Below, piece after piece: positions 11,111 to 23,400 of a stretch of DNA of 64,000 nucleotides. The DNA is from Sisyra terminalis (taxonomy: Eukaryota > Arthropoda > Insecta > Neuroptera > Sisyridae), in NCBI GenBank assembly GCA_958496175.1, contig OY292274.1:3596001-3660000 (forward strand). Direction: 5' to 3'. The position numbers were made by a program, and so were the translations under genes. Below the pieces are notes generated by a model that searched no databases, was not told the DNA's origin, and was given only the letters and a program-made list of their open reading frames with translations. Within the stretch, counting starts at the first letter, position 1; each line of letters opens with the position of its first letter.

Positions 11111-12361
11111 TGCTTTCTAGGATTCTCTTTGTATGGATTCCGCATTAGGCTAAATCAACAAAAACTTAATAGACGTTAAAGATTTTTATAAACACTGTTA
11201 GGATATAAATCGAAGACGTATTCAGCAAAATTTATGAAGAGGTTAATATTGGTAAAAGATTACTTCCCGTAGATTACGTCGAGGTACGGGGAATAGGTTT
11301 TATGTGGTATGATGTGGTTCTTAGTTAATATATACTTTTCAGTCGATAATATGTCTTTTTATTTAACAAATATACTACAATAGATATGCTTATGATCTTT
11401 CGGATGTATTTAGGCAGGTGTTATACTTAGGTAGCGGAATTGTTGTCTCTTGTTGAAGAGCAAACTGAACTGTTCGGGAATGCGACTTAGACTAGATGTT
11501 TTCCGTTTTTTTTTTGGGCCATATTTTTAAATTAGATTTACATTTTTGATTATCAGTACCATAAATGGTACCAGTACCATTTCAGGCACTGTCGCCATTT
11601 GCTATGGCAGTGGATTTAAATCCTTTTTTTAATTACGACAAATAAGAATAACTTCTCACGTGCATAATTAAGTGCATACACCGTTTTTTAAGGCTTTATT
11701 TATATTATTTATACACCGTAAAAAGAGCGTACTAATCTCAATCGTTTTTCGTTTGGTTAAAACCAGCTGTAAGGTTGGATACGGCGAAATGCGCATGATC
11801 TTTAAAGCAAGCGCTATACGAGTTTCAAAATTTTTCTTGGGCCAAGAAACATTCAGTTCAGTGGAGAACTTAGCGACGTTAAGTCAACTTCGATTTCTTT
11901 GTACGAAATCACCATCATATTTATTTTAAACAATATATAAACTTGATTAAAAATTTGGATACTTCTTTCAAACATAACTATACTTAATTCAAATATAAAC
12001 GAAACTGAAAACATAATTTTATATATTTGGTTTAATTCGCACAGATATTTCAACCAAAAAAAATAATAGTTTCAATTAAATTTGATTTAAAATTAAAAAT
12101 ATACTTGGCTAGAAAGTACGTATAATTTATTAAAGTAAGGCTGATTTGGTTTTCATTTTATATATTTTATTAAGAACAAATGTACATAATTGTAACATAT
12201 TTTTGAACAAACCAAAATATGTAAACTTAAATTATTTAATTAAAAGTATAAGTCCGTACTATATTTAAAAACTTTAAAAACTCCTAGCCCATATTATAAA
12301 AAATACAAATAATCATTTATTAGAATAAAATAAAATATATTATTATAAATATAACTTACTT
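11111..12361. other. No recognised gene
   Basis: AT-rich. There are two short opposite-strand frames near 11672-12053 without motif. GGTACCAGTACCATTT-type words near 11560-11585 form small inverted repeats. It may be insertion sequence lying between two parts of the LINE copy (10.2-11.1 kb and 13.3-13.5 kb), but I see no ends to prove it. Confidence 0.4.
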
Positions 12362-12585
12362 TAATATGAACGGCAAATTTTCGTTGGCTTTCTTTTGACG
12401 TAGGTTTCCAATAATTTTTTTGTTTGACTGATACACCGGCTCGTAGAGGAACAATAAAAGTTTATTAATATATAAATATTTTAATTTGTTAAAAAATAAT
12501 ATACAAACCTCAAAAACTATCAATAAGATCCTCGAACCCCCGACTCATTAAATATACTTTGACCGCGTCATCAGCCATTTTTATA
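12362..12585 (-). pseudogene. Possible two-exon coding remnant with SAM-like start
   Basis: On the minus strand an ATG at 12585 opens MADDAVKVYLMSRGFEDL, followed by IDSF and a stop. A single extra T in a T5 run appears to cause that stop: without it the frame would run FE into a GTTTGT donor. Such a short N-terminal helix-rich start (MAxxxVxxYLxxxGxxxL) is typical of SAM-like modules in many repetitive insect genes. A second candidate exon at about 12445-12362 reads QSNKKIIGNLRQKKANENL and ends at a GTAAGT-like donor. Without a downstream exon or a homologue the call stays weak. Confidence 0.35.
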
Positions 12586-13339
12586 AAATACAATGCATAT
12601 GGTATAATAATCGTTCAACACAAATTATCCGCTAAATTTTTTTTAATGAATATCAAAATATGTTATTACACTTATTAAAACAATAATTTATAAATAATGT
12701 TGTATACTTACAAGTTAAAATGTTAAATGAAAAGCAAAATTCATAGGTTCAAATCGATAATACAGCTTAGAAAACACAGAGGTAAAGTATAGAGGATTCA
12801 TGTTTGATCCCGTATTCGATTCGGTAATCCTATCTCTCTCCAACTCACTTTTTCACTTCAACGACCTAGGTCGGAGCGCGGTCGTTTCAAAACTTCAATA
12901 TAATTTCTAATAAAATTAATGAATGACAATTTTAAAACAAAAGAGAGAAGGAGAAGAAGGAATAAATTTTATTTATGGTCGATACTCTTGGATAGTATTT
13001 ATATTTTCTTATAAACGGCATTAACAATAATTAACAACAGTGATCCAGCACTATAAGGAACTGTATTGAACATTTCATGTTATGCGCATGAGCAGCTTAG
13101 GTACACAAACATAAAATCCCCTAATTTTGATGTGAAATGTGGAGGGGAGTTCACTCAACTACACTTACCATTGTTGTGAATGTATTAGACATTCCGTGCA
13201 ACTACGCGTGTTTCTTGACACAAGAAATATAAAATTCTTGATTCAAACCGTTTGGGATTGAATAAAGCGAAATAGATTTCACTAAAGGTAAATTAGTCAA
13301 TCTCCTAAGGAATTCGACCTCAGAATCAAATTTTTTACA
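12586..13339. other. No recognised gene
   Basis: Mostly AT-rich. A slightly GC-richer patch near 12845-12890 (CGACCTAGGTCGGAGCGCGG) contains the short palindrome CGACCTAGGTCG. No ORF or element boundary recognised. Confidence 0.4.
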
Positions 13340-13456
13340 GTGTATAAAAATATTTTAAAACCTATTTGGATGAGCGGAGCAGAAGTGTGGGGCTTTACTA
13401 TACCGTCCAACATTCAACTAGTTCATCTAATTCAATGTTCTCCGAAGAATCTTTAA
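13340..13456 (+). pseudogene. Jockey reverse transcriptase C-terminal fragment
   Basis: Translation reads VYKNILKPIWMSGAEVWG and then FTIPSNIQLVHLIQCSPKNL followed by a stop. It lines up with IYKVILKPVWTYGIELWG and the xxSNFNVDIIQRFQSKTLR segment of the element at 8740-9826, that is, the conserved region after the polymerase palm. It is probably the 3' continuation of the broken copy at 10166-11110, displaced by about 2 kb of other sequence, but it could be an independent insertion. Confidence 0.75.
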
Positions 13457-13599
13457 CGCTTTTTGTTATGTCAAACAATAAGGAATTCATAAAAACTTAT
13501 ATATTTTCTAAAGTTTCTGGAAAGTTCCGGAAAACCCTTGACAAATTCTTCTTCTATACAAACGTAGAAATCAGAAAAAGATCCCTTTTCTGAGATCAT

Positions 13600-16218
13600 T
13601 TTTTTAATCCCTAAAGAATTCAAATGGTGATTGATGCTTCTTATTAAGCCCTCAAATTTAATGGCTTGAATTTCTTTTTATAAAATAGATACATTTGCAT
13701 ATTGCAGAATTTTTCGTACATATTGCCAATATATCTTATATATTTATAAAATTAGGAAAATTTTGTTGACAAAAAGTTTTATCATTTTGCTTGATAGTAA
13801 ATTTAATTGAGCTCTTATCTAGGACGAGGTATTTTTTTAAATGAAAACTTCCATTGTGCTTTATTGGTCAAATATTAAAGAAAACTAATAAAATACATCA
13901 CGTAGATTTTTCTACTTTTAATGTTTGATGTTAGATTTCCCTTTCCTGGAAATAAGAAATCTTGTTGACATAATTGTGTATAATAGCGACCAAGTTACGC
14001 ATATCAACTTATTTTATATACATTTTCAATAGATTGTATAAATCGCAATGATATTGGTTTATAAATTCTTTACATACTAGACTTGTGGAAAACAAAACCA
14101 AAAATGTTATTAAAAAAAAAAAACACCCAATTCCGTAGTATACGTAATAATAGGTATGTGAGATTAAGTCGTGAAGGTATTTTCGAAGAGAATTGAAAAT
14201 AGCTTTGGCAAAACTTAGATATTGTATGTATTAAATTATAAACAATGCATAGTTTTTTTTTTTTTAAATTCTTTACCGAAAAAAAAGCCAATATCGAATG
14301 TTCATTTTGCAGAAGTAAAATATATTTTGGTATGTTTCAAGTCCCTATGAAATAATTTGATCAAACAGTAAAAGAAGTTGATAGGAACGAGCAATGTTTT
14401 TAAAGGTTGATTGACCTTATGGAGCAATAATTTCTCAAGGCGTGTGAGAGCAGAGAAGAATTTTTTTAAGATTCGATTTGATGATCCACTCGTCTTGCCG
14501 ATTTAATTGAAAAATAAATTAATTTTACCTTAGCCATCGTTAATGCCGCCATACTAATGTGTACACGCAAATTTTTCAATTAAACAGCATTTAGTCAAAA
14601 ATTTTGTAACAATATTGAATACATTTCTTTATGAAATTATTAAGTAACACATTTTTCTTCTATTAATCAAACTCATTTTACAGTCATAGTAAATCGAAAT
14701 TCCTATCAGCTTTCTCTCTGCGATTTTATGAATTCATTTAGTATGTTTCCTATTTTTTTAATTAACAATTGTTTTCTGTTTCTAGTAATTATGATAGTTT
14801 TATTATTTCTTTTTATTCTAAAATAAAACCATTCGTTTAAAATTAATATGTAAAGAAAATTTCACTTTTAATCTTTTCTTTTCATGGATTCTTCAGTGGA
14901 TGGATCGCACCATAAATCTATTTGTACTTAAGAAAAGTCAACAAAGAATGGACGATTATTACTAGTGGTGGCAAGAAGGAAAACTGTTTAGGAAAAACGT
15001 GTTTATATAGTCTGTTTCCAGAGGAAAATTAAATGACTCGAAAAAAAGATTAAAGTCTTTTTTTCTTAAAAGAATGGACTACCTGTAAATCCTGTAAATG
15101 AAATGATTTACTAGGGAGAAGAATTACAATCTTGCCGAAAATAAAATTGAATAAATCAACAAAAAATATATCAACATTAAATTAGAACACTAATTTTTGA
15201 TTCTGCAAACGTTTACGCTGTTCATACCTATTGCAACTCTGACATTATTATTCAACAAAGACGGTTTTGAGTACGAATGAAAATACCGCAAGATAAATAG
15301 AATTTAAGAAACAATGGCAGGGAAAAATTTACATTAACATTCTTGGTAAGAACAATATTTTGTCATAATAGAACAATTTTTTTTTCTCAAAATGGAATTG
15401 TTCAAGAGACATTTAATGCTCACTTATATATTTTACAGTTAGAAAACGTTTAGCTTTCGGCTATCGGTTAAGTATTTCGAGAACTATGGACTTCTGAAAC
15501 AATTTGAAAACAAATTTTAAAGAAAATCATTTCAAACATTCCAAGTTAATTTTCAATAAACGGAAACGTTTGACACACATTTTATGCGGATTACATTATA
15601 AAATTGCCTTCTGTAGTAGATATTAATATGTGTTGAAGATAATTTTTTTCTCTTCAAATTATTACGTCAATTTGGCACAACTTTCACAATCCATATTTTG
15701 ATCCCACGAGACTCGTGATGGAACACTTTGTTGGTAAACATGATCATTTAGGCCGCATATTTCGAAAAAGAAGATTGATTGACTTTTCGATGTAAAAATA
15801 TATCAAAAAATTTACAATATATGTACAAAAATCTCCTCATTTTCTTTACTATTTGCTCTTAACAATTTCTAAATTATTGTTACGATAATGTCGTGTATCG
15901 ATTGAACGAAAATAAATAGAAAATTTCGGTTATCTGTATTTGCATTTTTGTTAAAAGTTGTTTATTATTTTTTAAGAATTGTTCATCTCTGACTAATTGC
16001 ATAGCAGATACGAAGAGATCCAATACTACTAGATAACCACCGATTAAGATGGTTTGGCAATCAAAATGCTTATCTGATGGAATATATTAGAAAATTATTT
16101 TTTCAGATAATTTGGCAGACAATATACAGTGTAAACTGTTCAAATTCGGAGGAAAAAATGTTATTTAATGTTGGTCATTACAAAGTTTTAGTTTGGAAGA
16201 AAAATATATATCATTATA
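13600..16218. other. AT-rich stretch without gene
   Basis: No supported coding region, RNA gene or mobile element boundary. Several A/T homopolymers occur. Confidence 0.5.
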
Positions 16219-16269
16219 TATTGTAACTAGTAGTTGTCCGTTGCATTCGCAACTAAAGGTTTTATCTCA

Positions 16270-17245
16270 AAAAAATATTTAATATGAGATAATGTAGAGT
16301 TAATCAACAATCGAAATTTTAAATTTAATAATCAAAGTATTGTTATTAAAAAAAAGTTTATCTAAAACTATATTAAGAAATAAAATATAAGTGTTTCTTT
16401 ATATCATTTTAATAACAACATTATAAATAACGTCATTTCACTAAATTAGTATGAACGTTTAATACTTATGTAGTACTTATACCAAATAGGCGGTTTTAAA
16501 TTTTGGTTGGTTTTTCAACAATCAAACTTTTTAAAATCTATTTTATTATATGAACCAATGTTTGTGATCTGGAGTAATTATATATTCGGCTGAAAAGCAT
16601 TAAGGTAGCAATTTTTCGCCATATATTTCACTGTCAATTCAAATATAAAATCTTCTATACTAATTTTTTTTCGGTATTTAGAACAATTTGAAAATCAATT
16701 ATTGTTATTGAGAATAAATCAATTATTGGAATTTATTTCCACCTATTTCCAACAATTTTGTATGTACAACGTCCAAATGTGCGAAATGAATAGCTTTTTA
16801 GTCATGTTAACTAACATAAAGAAGGGCATTATTTTTTTTCGTTTTTTTACCTTTTTCGTATTTTAAAATATAACTGCACATTTGTGTCGATGAAATTTGG
16901 AAAGTGTTTTCCTTATACGATGCAGATATATAATAAAAAAGGGGTTTTGAAAATTTCTCCCCTAAAAGAGTGAAGCACGGTAGCAAAGTTTGTAAGGGAT
17001 AACGTTTAATAAACAATTTAATAATCAATCAAAGTCCGTTAAAAGCGAAACGTTACTACTGCTTAATATAAAACAAATTGATTTATTATTAGAAACAAAA
17101 ACATAGGGTCTGCTTAAAATTTAAACTGTGATAAGTAGATATATTTGAAAAGGTTAAGTTAAGTTTATAAGTGAGCATTATATTTTTTGACTTTTACATA
17201 TTGTAAACCTGAAAATCCGATATACGTAATCACAAATAAATACAT
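16270..17245. repeat. Dispersed repeat shared with the Helitron-like element at 33.7-35.5 kb
   Basis: Long stretches are shared with 33950-34865 in the same orientation. Examples are TCAACAATCGAAATTTT, GTACAACGTCCAAATGT, GTGTCGATGAAATTTGGAAA, TTCCTTATACGATGCAGATA and GTAAACCTGAAAATCCGA. The other copy has Helitron-like ends, so this is probably the interior of the same non-autonomous family. The left flank at 16225-16250 (ACTAGTAGTTGTCCGTTGC) looks like an inverted Helitron 3' end but is in the wrong orientation for this copy. Confidence 0.75.
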
Positions 17246-17250
17246 TAGTG

Positions 17251-18265
17251 AGTGAGTACCTCTACCAACGTTTTGAATGCGTAAGTGGGGATAACAGAGC
17301 GCATGCGCATAGCCCATTCTGCACGGACGCACGGCAAGATAGCCAATTTATATATATGATTAAGAATTTTTAAAACAGGATATTTCAGTAATTTATTTTC
17401 TGGAAAGTTCTACAAAATACTCTAAATAGTTTTCCAACTTTTTGGCAACTTAATTATCTCAAAATACAACTCTTTAGAGAAAAGATTGTTGCTTTCGGGT
17501 CCAAAGCTTTTCATCATTGATTTTACAACAAACCATTAAGTTTACAGACTTTGCAACAAAAATGATTCTTAAATTATTTACCATCGAAATCAGGTCCATA
17601 TGAATGTCAAAAAAAATTGGTACAACGAATAGAAAATCCATTTAAAAGACGAAAAATTAAACCAAGCTAAATTCTCTTTTGGAAAAATTCATCTAGGTCA
17701 AAAAATATGTGATGCCAATAGGAGCGAATCTATCTCTAACGACTCCATCTTTAAAACTTTTAATGAAAACAAGAAGTTTCTTTGGCCTAATATAGAGACA
17801 TTTTCAAAAACAAAATATGTTAAAATCCTGAAGAGACTAAACGATTTGAAATGACCGGATACTTTCTTTCGATATCGCTATCGAAAAGACTATTTTCTTA
17901 TGGCTGATATTAAGTAATTATAATACCTTATTTTTTTTAAACACATCTCTAATGAAATGGGAATATGAATGAAAGAAAATTCCAATGAGAAACGAGAAGA
18001 TTCAAGATTTTATTTGGTATTTAAAAGTACCAGTAATATTATAATATAGCTTGCGGCTCTTTTGAGACAAGATTTATTTTCAAGTTTTACGTGTTCTTTG
18101 CTTACTACTACCATAGTTGGTTCGGAATTAAGAAGCATTATAGTAAACGATTAAAGTAATATAAAAAGCAAAATCTATTTAACTTCAGTTTGGAAAAATA
18201 CGACACGGAAATTTCTAATACAGAAATTGAAAAATTAACTTACAGTATTATATAGTTAATGGTTT
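17251..18265. other. No recognised gene
   Basis: AT-rich, with one GC-richer patch at 17295-17340 (GCGCATGCGCATAGCCC and following). No coding or repeat feature supported. Confidence 0.4.
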
Positions 18266-18268
18266 TTA

Positions 18269-18441
18269 ACCGATTGTTTTAAGTAGAGAATTGGAAATCT
18301 TTTTAGTTAGTTGGCCACCGAGTATTCTTCGCGCTCTAAACAACTCTTCGTTTTCAACGTCTTCGTCTTTCGGAAGTTTTTTTTTGTCGTTATTATCTAA
18401 AGAGCTCGCGCAACATTCCTCACATTCCACATTTTTTTTTA
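18269..18441 (-). CDS. Possible small coding exon, unknown product
   Basis: The minus strand from about 18441 to the TAA at 18266-18268 encodes a charged, protein-like peptide: VECEECCASSLDNN, then a Lys/Asp/Glu-rich stretch, then ENEELFRARRILGG and a hydrophobic/basic end ending LLKTIG. The local base composition is less AT-rich than the surroundings, which hints at coding constraint. There is no in-frame ATG near the start, but TTTGAACGTAG just upstream could be a splice acceptor. I recognise no family. It could equally be a fragment of a mobile-element protein. Confidence 0.25.
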
Positions 18442-18619
18442 CTACGTTCAAATGTAATATGTTAATACTGAAAGAAGTTCTTTTCGGATTTGATCAGGTG
18501 AAACGTAATGCAAAATTCGAGCCTAAATGTCAACTGTAAAATGGTCGATTTGTATTTGATTAAATATAATATAAATTTGATTTTAATTTTTCACTAAAAG
18601 TTACGTTAGCACCTTAAAT

Positions 18620-18819
18620 ATTTTTTTTTTATTTACAAATTTTGTTTTTACACCATCTGCCTCTTGGCAATAATTGCAATATCACACAACACTCGTGGGT
18701 TAGTTGTGTCCAATAACACAATTAACATTAAAAACAATGAAACAACAGTAATAATATTCTAAATATAATTATAGTACAAATAGTATTTTTAAATATAATA
18801 ACACTGACAACTAATATCA
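18620..18819 (-). mobile_element. 3' untranslated tail of the minus-strand Jockey element
   Basis: The sequence between the ORF end (18820) and about 18620 is noncoding and includes an ACACAACACTCGTGGGTTAG stretch. It sits exactly where the LINE 3' UTR should be. The exact 3' end is not visible. Confidence 0.45.
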
Positions 18820-19905
18820 CTAAAATTGGTCTGTCAGGTCAAGTATTGACACTCTTTTGAGACGCTTAACATCCGCACTGTTATCAAGCAGATTCAAGCC
18901 AAGGTGGTCTGGATGATCATTAAGTCTAGTTTGATAGGCCCACGCTATCCAAGTGATCACATCCTTCACATGTTCCACTTGTAGGTCGTCGTGGATTTGT
19001 ACATTATTTATGTACCATGGTGCACCGATTATTGTCCGCAGAACTTTGGATTGAAATCTTTGTATTATTTCCACGTTTGAATTGGATGCTGTGCCCCAAA
19101 GTTCTACTCCATAGATCCAAATTGGTTTTATTACTGATTTGTACAGAACCAATTTGTTTTCTTTGGTCAACTGTGACCTGTGACCAATCAGCCAATACAA
19201 CTTCCGTATTTCTTGTTAAGCTGCTTTCTTTTTTCTTTTATGTGTTTTGCCCAAGTTAACCATCTATCCAGGTATATTCCCAAATACTTGGCATAATCCG
19301 TTTGGGGTACCTCTGTATTATTAAGCATTACTGGCGGGCAGTACTGTTTTTGGGTAGTAAAAGTAACATGAACTGACTTTTTTTCGTTAATAGTTATTTT
19401 CCACTTATCAGCCCACCTGCAATACCCTGTTAGTGCGCTGGAGTTTATAAGAAGCCTCAGTAGGATCATTTCCTACTGCCATCAGTGCAGTGTCATCAGC
19501 ATAAGTAGCCGTGACTACTCCTTCGATAGTCGGAAGATCAGCCGTGTGTACTAGATACAGCAGGAGTCCAAGAATACTTCCTTGTGGCACTCCAGCTCTA
19601 ATCCATTTCAAACCACTCACTGCCTCTCCCTGCTTGATTTAGAAAGTCCTTTCCTTTAGATAGGATTCAATAACCTTACAGTGGTCTCTAGATACACCCA
19701 TTCTTAGTTTTTCGAGCAATCTTCTGTGCCACACCATATCAAAGCCTGAGAAATATCCAGGAAAACCACAGAGCAGTATTTTTTGTTTTTTAGTGCATTC
19801 TGAATCGTGTTTACTACTCTGTGGACTAGCTCAATTGTTGAGTGAAATTGCCTGAAACCAAACTGATGATCTAGTATGTAACCTTTTTCATTGAGTTCCG
19901 ACTAT
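18820..19905 (-). mobile_element. Jockey-type LINE remnant, reverse transcriptase (frameshifted)
   Basis: Read on the minus strand from about 19905: a QFHSTIELVHRVVNTIQ-like start, VVFLDISQA, then after a one-base deletion FDMVWHRRLLEKLR, next [20 protein letters not shown], the catalytic box TYADDTALMA, KYLGIYLDRWLTW and WIYGVELWG, ending ILDLTDQF and a stop at 18820. The protein is closely related to, but clearly diverged from, the copy at 8740-9826. Three frames are needed (joins near 19620-19740, 19410-19470 and 19190-19200), so it is inactive. The 5' half is absent. Confidence 0.88.
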
Positions 19906-20079
19906 TTTCGCGAGAAGGCCTTTTTCAAACTTTAAATATGAGTGTAACTTTCTTTGCCTTGACTGGTAGGTCGATTTGCTGATCCGATTTTGACAAAATT
20001 TGGTATGAAAATAGCTTAAAATTTGATAAAGGGTCAGTAAAATTTTATCCTGCAAAGTGGCATGCATTAAGGAATATTG

Positions 20080-21599
20080 ATCTCTCTAAAGTTAGCCCCT
20101 AGACTTTTGATTTTCAAAATTTCTTTTGAAATCACCGCCTCCAATTTCCCGTACTAGTTGAAATAGTCCATATTTAAGCGATAGAACATAAAGGTGTGCT
20201 TATTTTCAAGCACGTCATTTTGAAGTGAAAACTTCTTTAGCATCGTTGTGACTTGAAATTTTATGAAACGGAAACGGAAAGCAGCAATAAAAAGAGAAAC
20301 ATATACATAAATCTATAAGATTTAACATGAGAGAGAATGAGGTAGGAAACATTAGTATTTCTTATGGTTGTGCGCGCCTGCGTATTACGCTACTTGAGAA
20401 TGGTTTTCATAGCGACCAATAACAACTGTGTTCAATTGCTTATTATAATTGTGAGCATTTTCAAGTTTACCGTAAATGAATACGGATTATTGTTATGATT
20501 ATCAAAAAAAAGTACAGAAAACAAGGCTATAAATATGTCAAAAAGTTCAACAGAACGTGTTCGTGAATTTCAGGCACGTCGAAAAGCATCATTAAATAAG
20601 AAAAATAATAGTTCTTATAAGTTTAATAATAATAATGCGACTTTGCGAAATAGTGAAAATGATGCTAGTAAATATTTTCTAATCGCATATTTCGTCCTTA
20701 ATCACGATATTTCAATAAAATAAAAGCTAATTTAAAATTAATTCTGATATCACATAGTATTACGAACTGTTTTTCAGGTGCTACTCAAACGAATGTACAG
20801 CCGATTCCTTAGGTACTCACAATTTCTTCGAAATAAAGTTGCTCATGAAGAATTTCGTTAAATTTTTTTTAACAATATGTTTGGTCATAATATGTGCTCC
20901 TTTTGTGAACAATTGTGATTCCAACGAAACTTAAAACTACAACGCCCAGGACATGAAGATCTTTTATGGATAATAATTCAAAATTCTAATGCAAATGATA
21001 ATGATAATATTTTACTGTACTGCACGTATTTTCAAGCAATCGAGAAAAATATAATTCCAACGATATCCAAATACAATAGTTTCAAAGATTAGACGATACC
21101 TGCATTTTGACCACCACTGGATTTATTTCATACTTCCATTATCATAAGCTCTCGTATCATTTATCGAAAATGCAAATTTGGATTCAGGATAAATTTATGT
21201 AATATATATGTTAATAAATCGTAAAAAAAACCCTACAAATATCCTACTCATAAAATCTTACATTCGTCTCAATATCTTGAAATTCATATTTTTTGAAGGT
21301 TTCACTTCTACCGCGTGTGAACTGCAAACATGTTTTTTTTTTATATTGTTGGCTATTTCTCAAAAAATATAACAATTCGAGGACAAATAAACGTAGATCT
21401 TCCACGAACAAAGGAAGATCTATAAAAATACATCAATACCAAGGGAAAAAAGATCGTACTTAAAAATGCGGGGCTAACTTTAGGTTTCTATTTCTTCAAA
21501 TTTATTTATTTTTTTATAAAAAATTCTAAAAACGAACAAACGAATGAACAAAACAAAAATTGGAAAAATCAAAAGTTTAAGGGCTAACTTTAGGGAACT
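20080..21599. mobile_element. TIR element with 9-bp target duplication
   Basis: The left end reads ATCTCTCTAAAGTTAGCCCC and then TAGACTTTTGATTTT. The complement of the right end reads AGTTCCCTAAAGTTAGCCCT and then TAAACTTTTGATTTT, a TIR of about 35 bp. The direct repeat GGAATATTG flanks both sides (20071-20079, 21600-21608). A 9-bp duplication would fit Mutator-like elements (8 bp would fit hAT or P). A further internal copy of GGGGCTAACTTTAGG lies at about 21471-21485. No DDE transposase is recognised; the interior holds a Helitron-protein remnant on the plus strand. Confidence 0.7.
20535..21090 (+). pseudogene. Helitron ORF N-terminal remnant
   Basis: A 62-codon frame begins MSKSSTERVREFQARRKASL, the style of start seen in insect Helitron proteins (basic xxAERxREYRARKKA repeats). 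Further on (about 20830-20950), with one frameshift and two stops, the text reads FLRNKVAHEEFR, then NNMFGHNMCSFCEQL, stop, FQRNLK. This corresponds to the FxxNPFGHxCxVCDRLWF zinc-binding segment that precedes the Rep domain in such proteins. No HUH Rep or helicase follows. It lies wholly inside the TIR element at 20080-21599, which is not a normal Helitron context. Confidence 0.6.
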
Positions 21600-21608
21600 G
21601 GAATATTG

Positions 21609-23029
21609 TTAATTGTAAACCAAATAATTCAAACAATCAAAAAACGCTTTTTAAAAATAAGCATCATTAGTTTTTTATCGTTCTACATAAACCAAGCAGT
21701 GCCTATATTAAATATTTTTTTTTAATTCCGATTTCTTCAGCCTTTACCTACTTTCATTTAATGTTTAAATTATACGATGTAGGTTTATCACTGAATGTTT
21801 TTCATATTTAAATTTGATTTATTCCAATTTCCTGATATATGTATATTAAGTTCCCTAATCTTCAAACATATTCTTTTGTAGGTAAGCAATGAAATGTCTT
21901 CGTACAAAAACCAAAGGTTAGAACACTGAATCGTAATTTACGCCTATATTTAATAAAATTCTTGGAATTTTTGAGCTTGCCTCATTTACAGGACAAAAGA
22001 TTTGATGATTGAAACTAAAAAAAAGCTATAAAGCCTTTTGTGAATAAATGTAATTTGAATGTAAAATTGATAGGTACAAAGAACTGATGCCCGCAGGACT
22101 TAAAAAAATTAGAAGGCAGTAGCTTTAATTTTTTTCAATTTTAATTATTATTTTTTCTTTTGTATCTGAGAAAAGAAATAAAGAGTATTGGTTTCTTATA
22201 TAGGTATCTAGGTAGAGGCGTTTTATAAAGCATACAACTTGTATTCGAAAGATTACCCATTCCCTTTGGGTTCTTCGGAAGACAAAAAATTTCTCATTTT
22301 AAACTAATTTTCGATTTATCAAAAAGTGAAGTCAGCGTTCTGGATGGCGAGTGGAATGGGTTTTGATCATAAAAATCTACCAAGCAATAAGAAAATAAAA
22401 ATTGAAAAGCATAATTTAATATATTCTCATAAAATAAATTTAATATATTTCACTGTGTTTAACCGGTAAAAGCTGTTCTGAAGGTTTGAAGAAAATAAAG
22501 TTCAGTTAGTAAATAAATCCATGAATAAGGTAGATGATGCTAAATTGTAATATATAATGCTTGTAATGACGTGAAAAGCATGAAAGTTTGTGGAAGACAT
22601 TTTGCAAAACTATAAATATCAAAGTACTACTAATATATCGATTGTATGATCAGAACTTCTTCAAACAGCTTTTGAAAAAAGTTATATACCTAATTTTATT
22701 TTTCCACTTAAAAATCAGACAGTATACTTCAACTTAAAAGATCAATTAAGACAAAATAGACAAATTTATAGTCAGGGACAAGTTTTAAACTCGAACAATT
22801 GTCCATAGGCATACGAATACATTTCTTGAATTCCTACATTTAAATGATCTGTTACCTTGATCGAATTTTTAAAGGAAAATGTAATAAGTTGATTTTCTTG
22901 CTACTTCCTTGAGTATCAATCATTTTTTTCCATGTCTAGCTAATGAATTTCGATTCTGTTAAAGTAGAAATCGAGATCATTGTTACATTTGTTTGGTTCG
23001 GTGGTGACTTCGGATGCTTTCTTTATACT
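21609..23029. other. No recognised gene
   Basis: AT-rich with no supported feature. Confidence 0.5.
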
Positions 23030-23400
23030 TTGAATGCGTGGTTTTAGAATGGCCGAGGGGCTTGTAGAGTTTATCCTCATGTAAAATAGGATTCATAACG
23101 CCCCTCTGGTCGAGAGTGACCGCATTCCAAACACTAGCATCTAGGTTTCGCCTCTTGACAGCAAGTCACGATCAAATCATGTTTTCAATAGCCAATTTCC
23201 AAAAGCCAAACGAATCATAGAGATATCCTCATCGTGTTGCGTTCCAAACGCTATTTACCTTCCTCTCATACAGCCAATATTTGTTCCTAGGCTGAAAAAA
23301 CAGCTGATAATGTCCATTTGGCTCAAATCCCCGCGGGCAAACGGGCTGACTAGCCTGGTTACAATGTTGCCAGTCCACTGCCATCGGCAACAATCAGCTA
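23030..23400. other. GC-richer island, function unknown
   Basis: About 370 bases that are visibly less AT-rich than the flanks (CCCCTCTGGTCGAGAGTGAC, CCCCGCGGGCAAACGGGCTG and similar). No frame stays open across it on either strand. Being upstream of the plus-strand gene at 27752, it could hold a promoter or noncoding first exon, or be an old repeat. I see no decisive motif. Confidence 0.3.
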
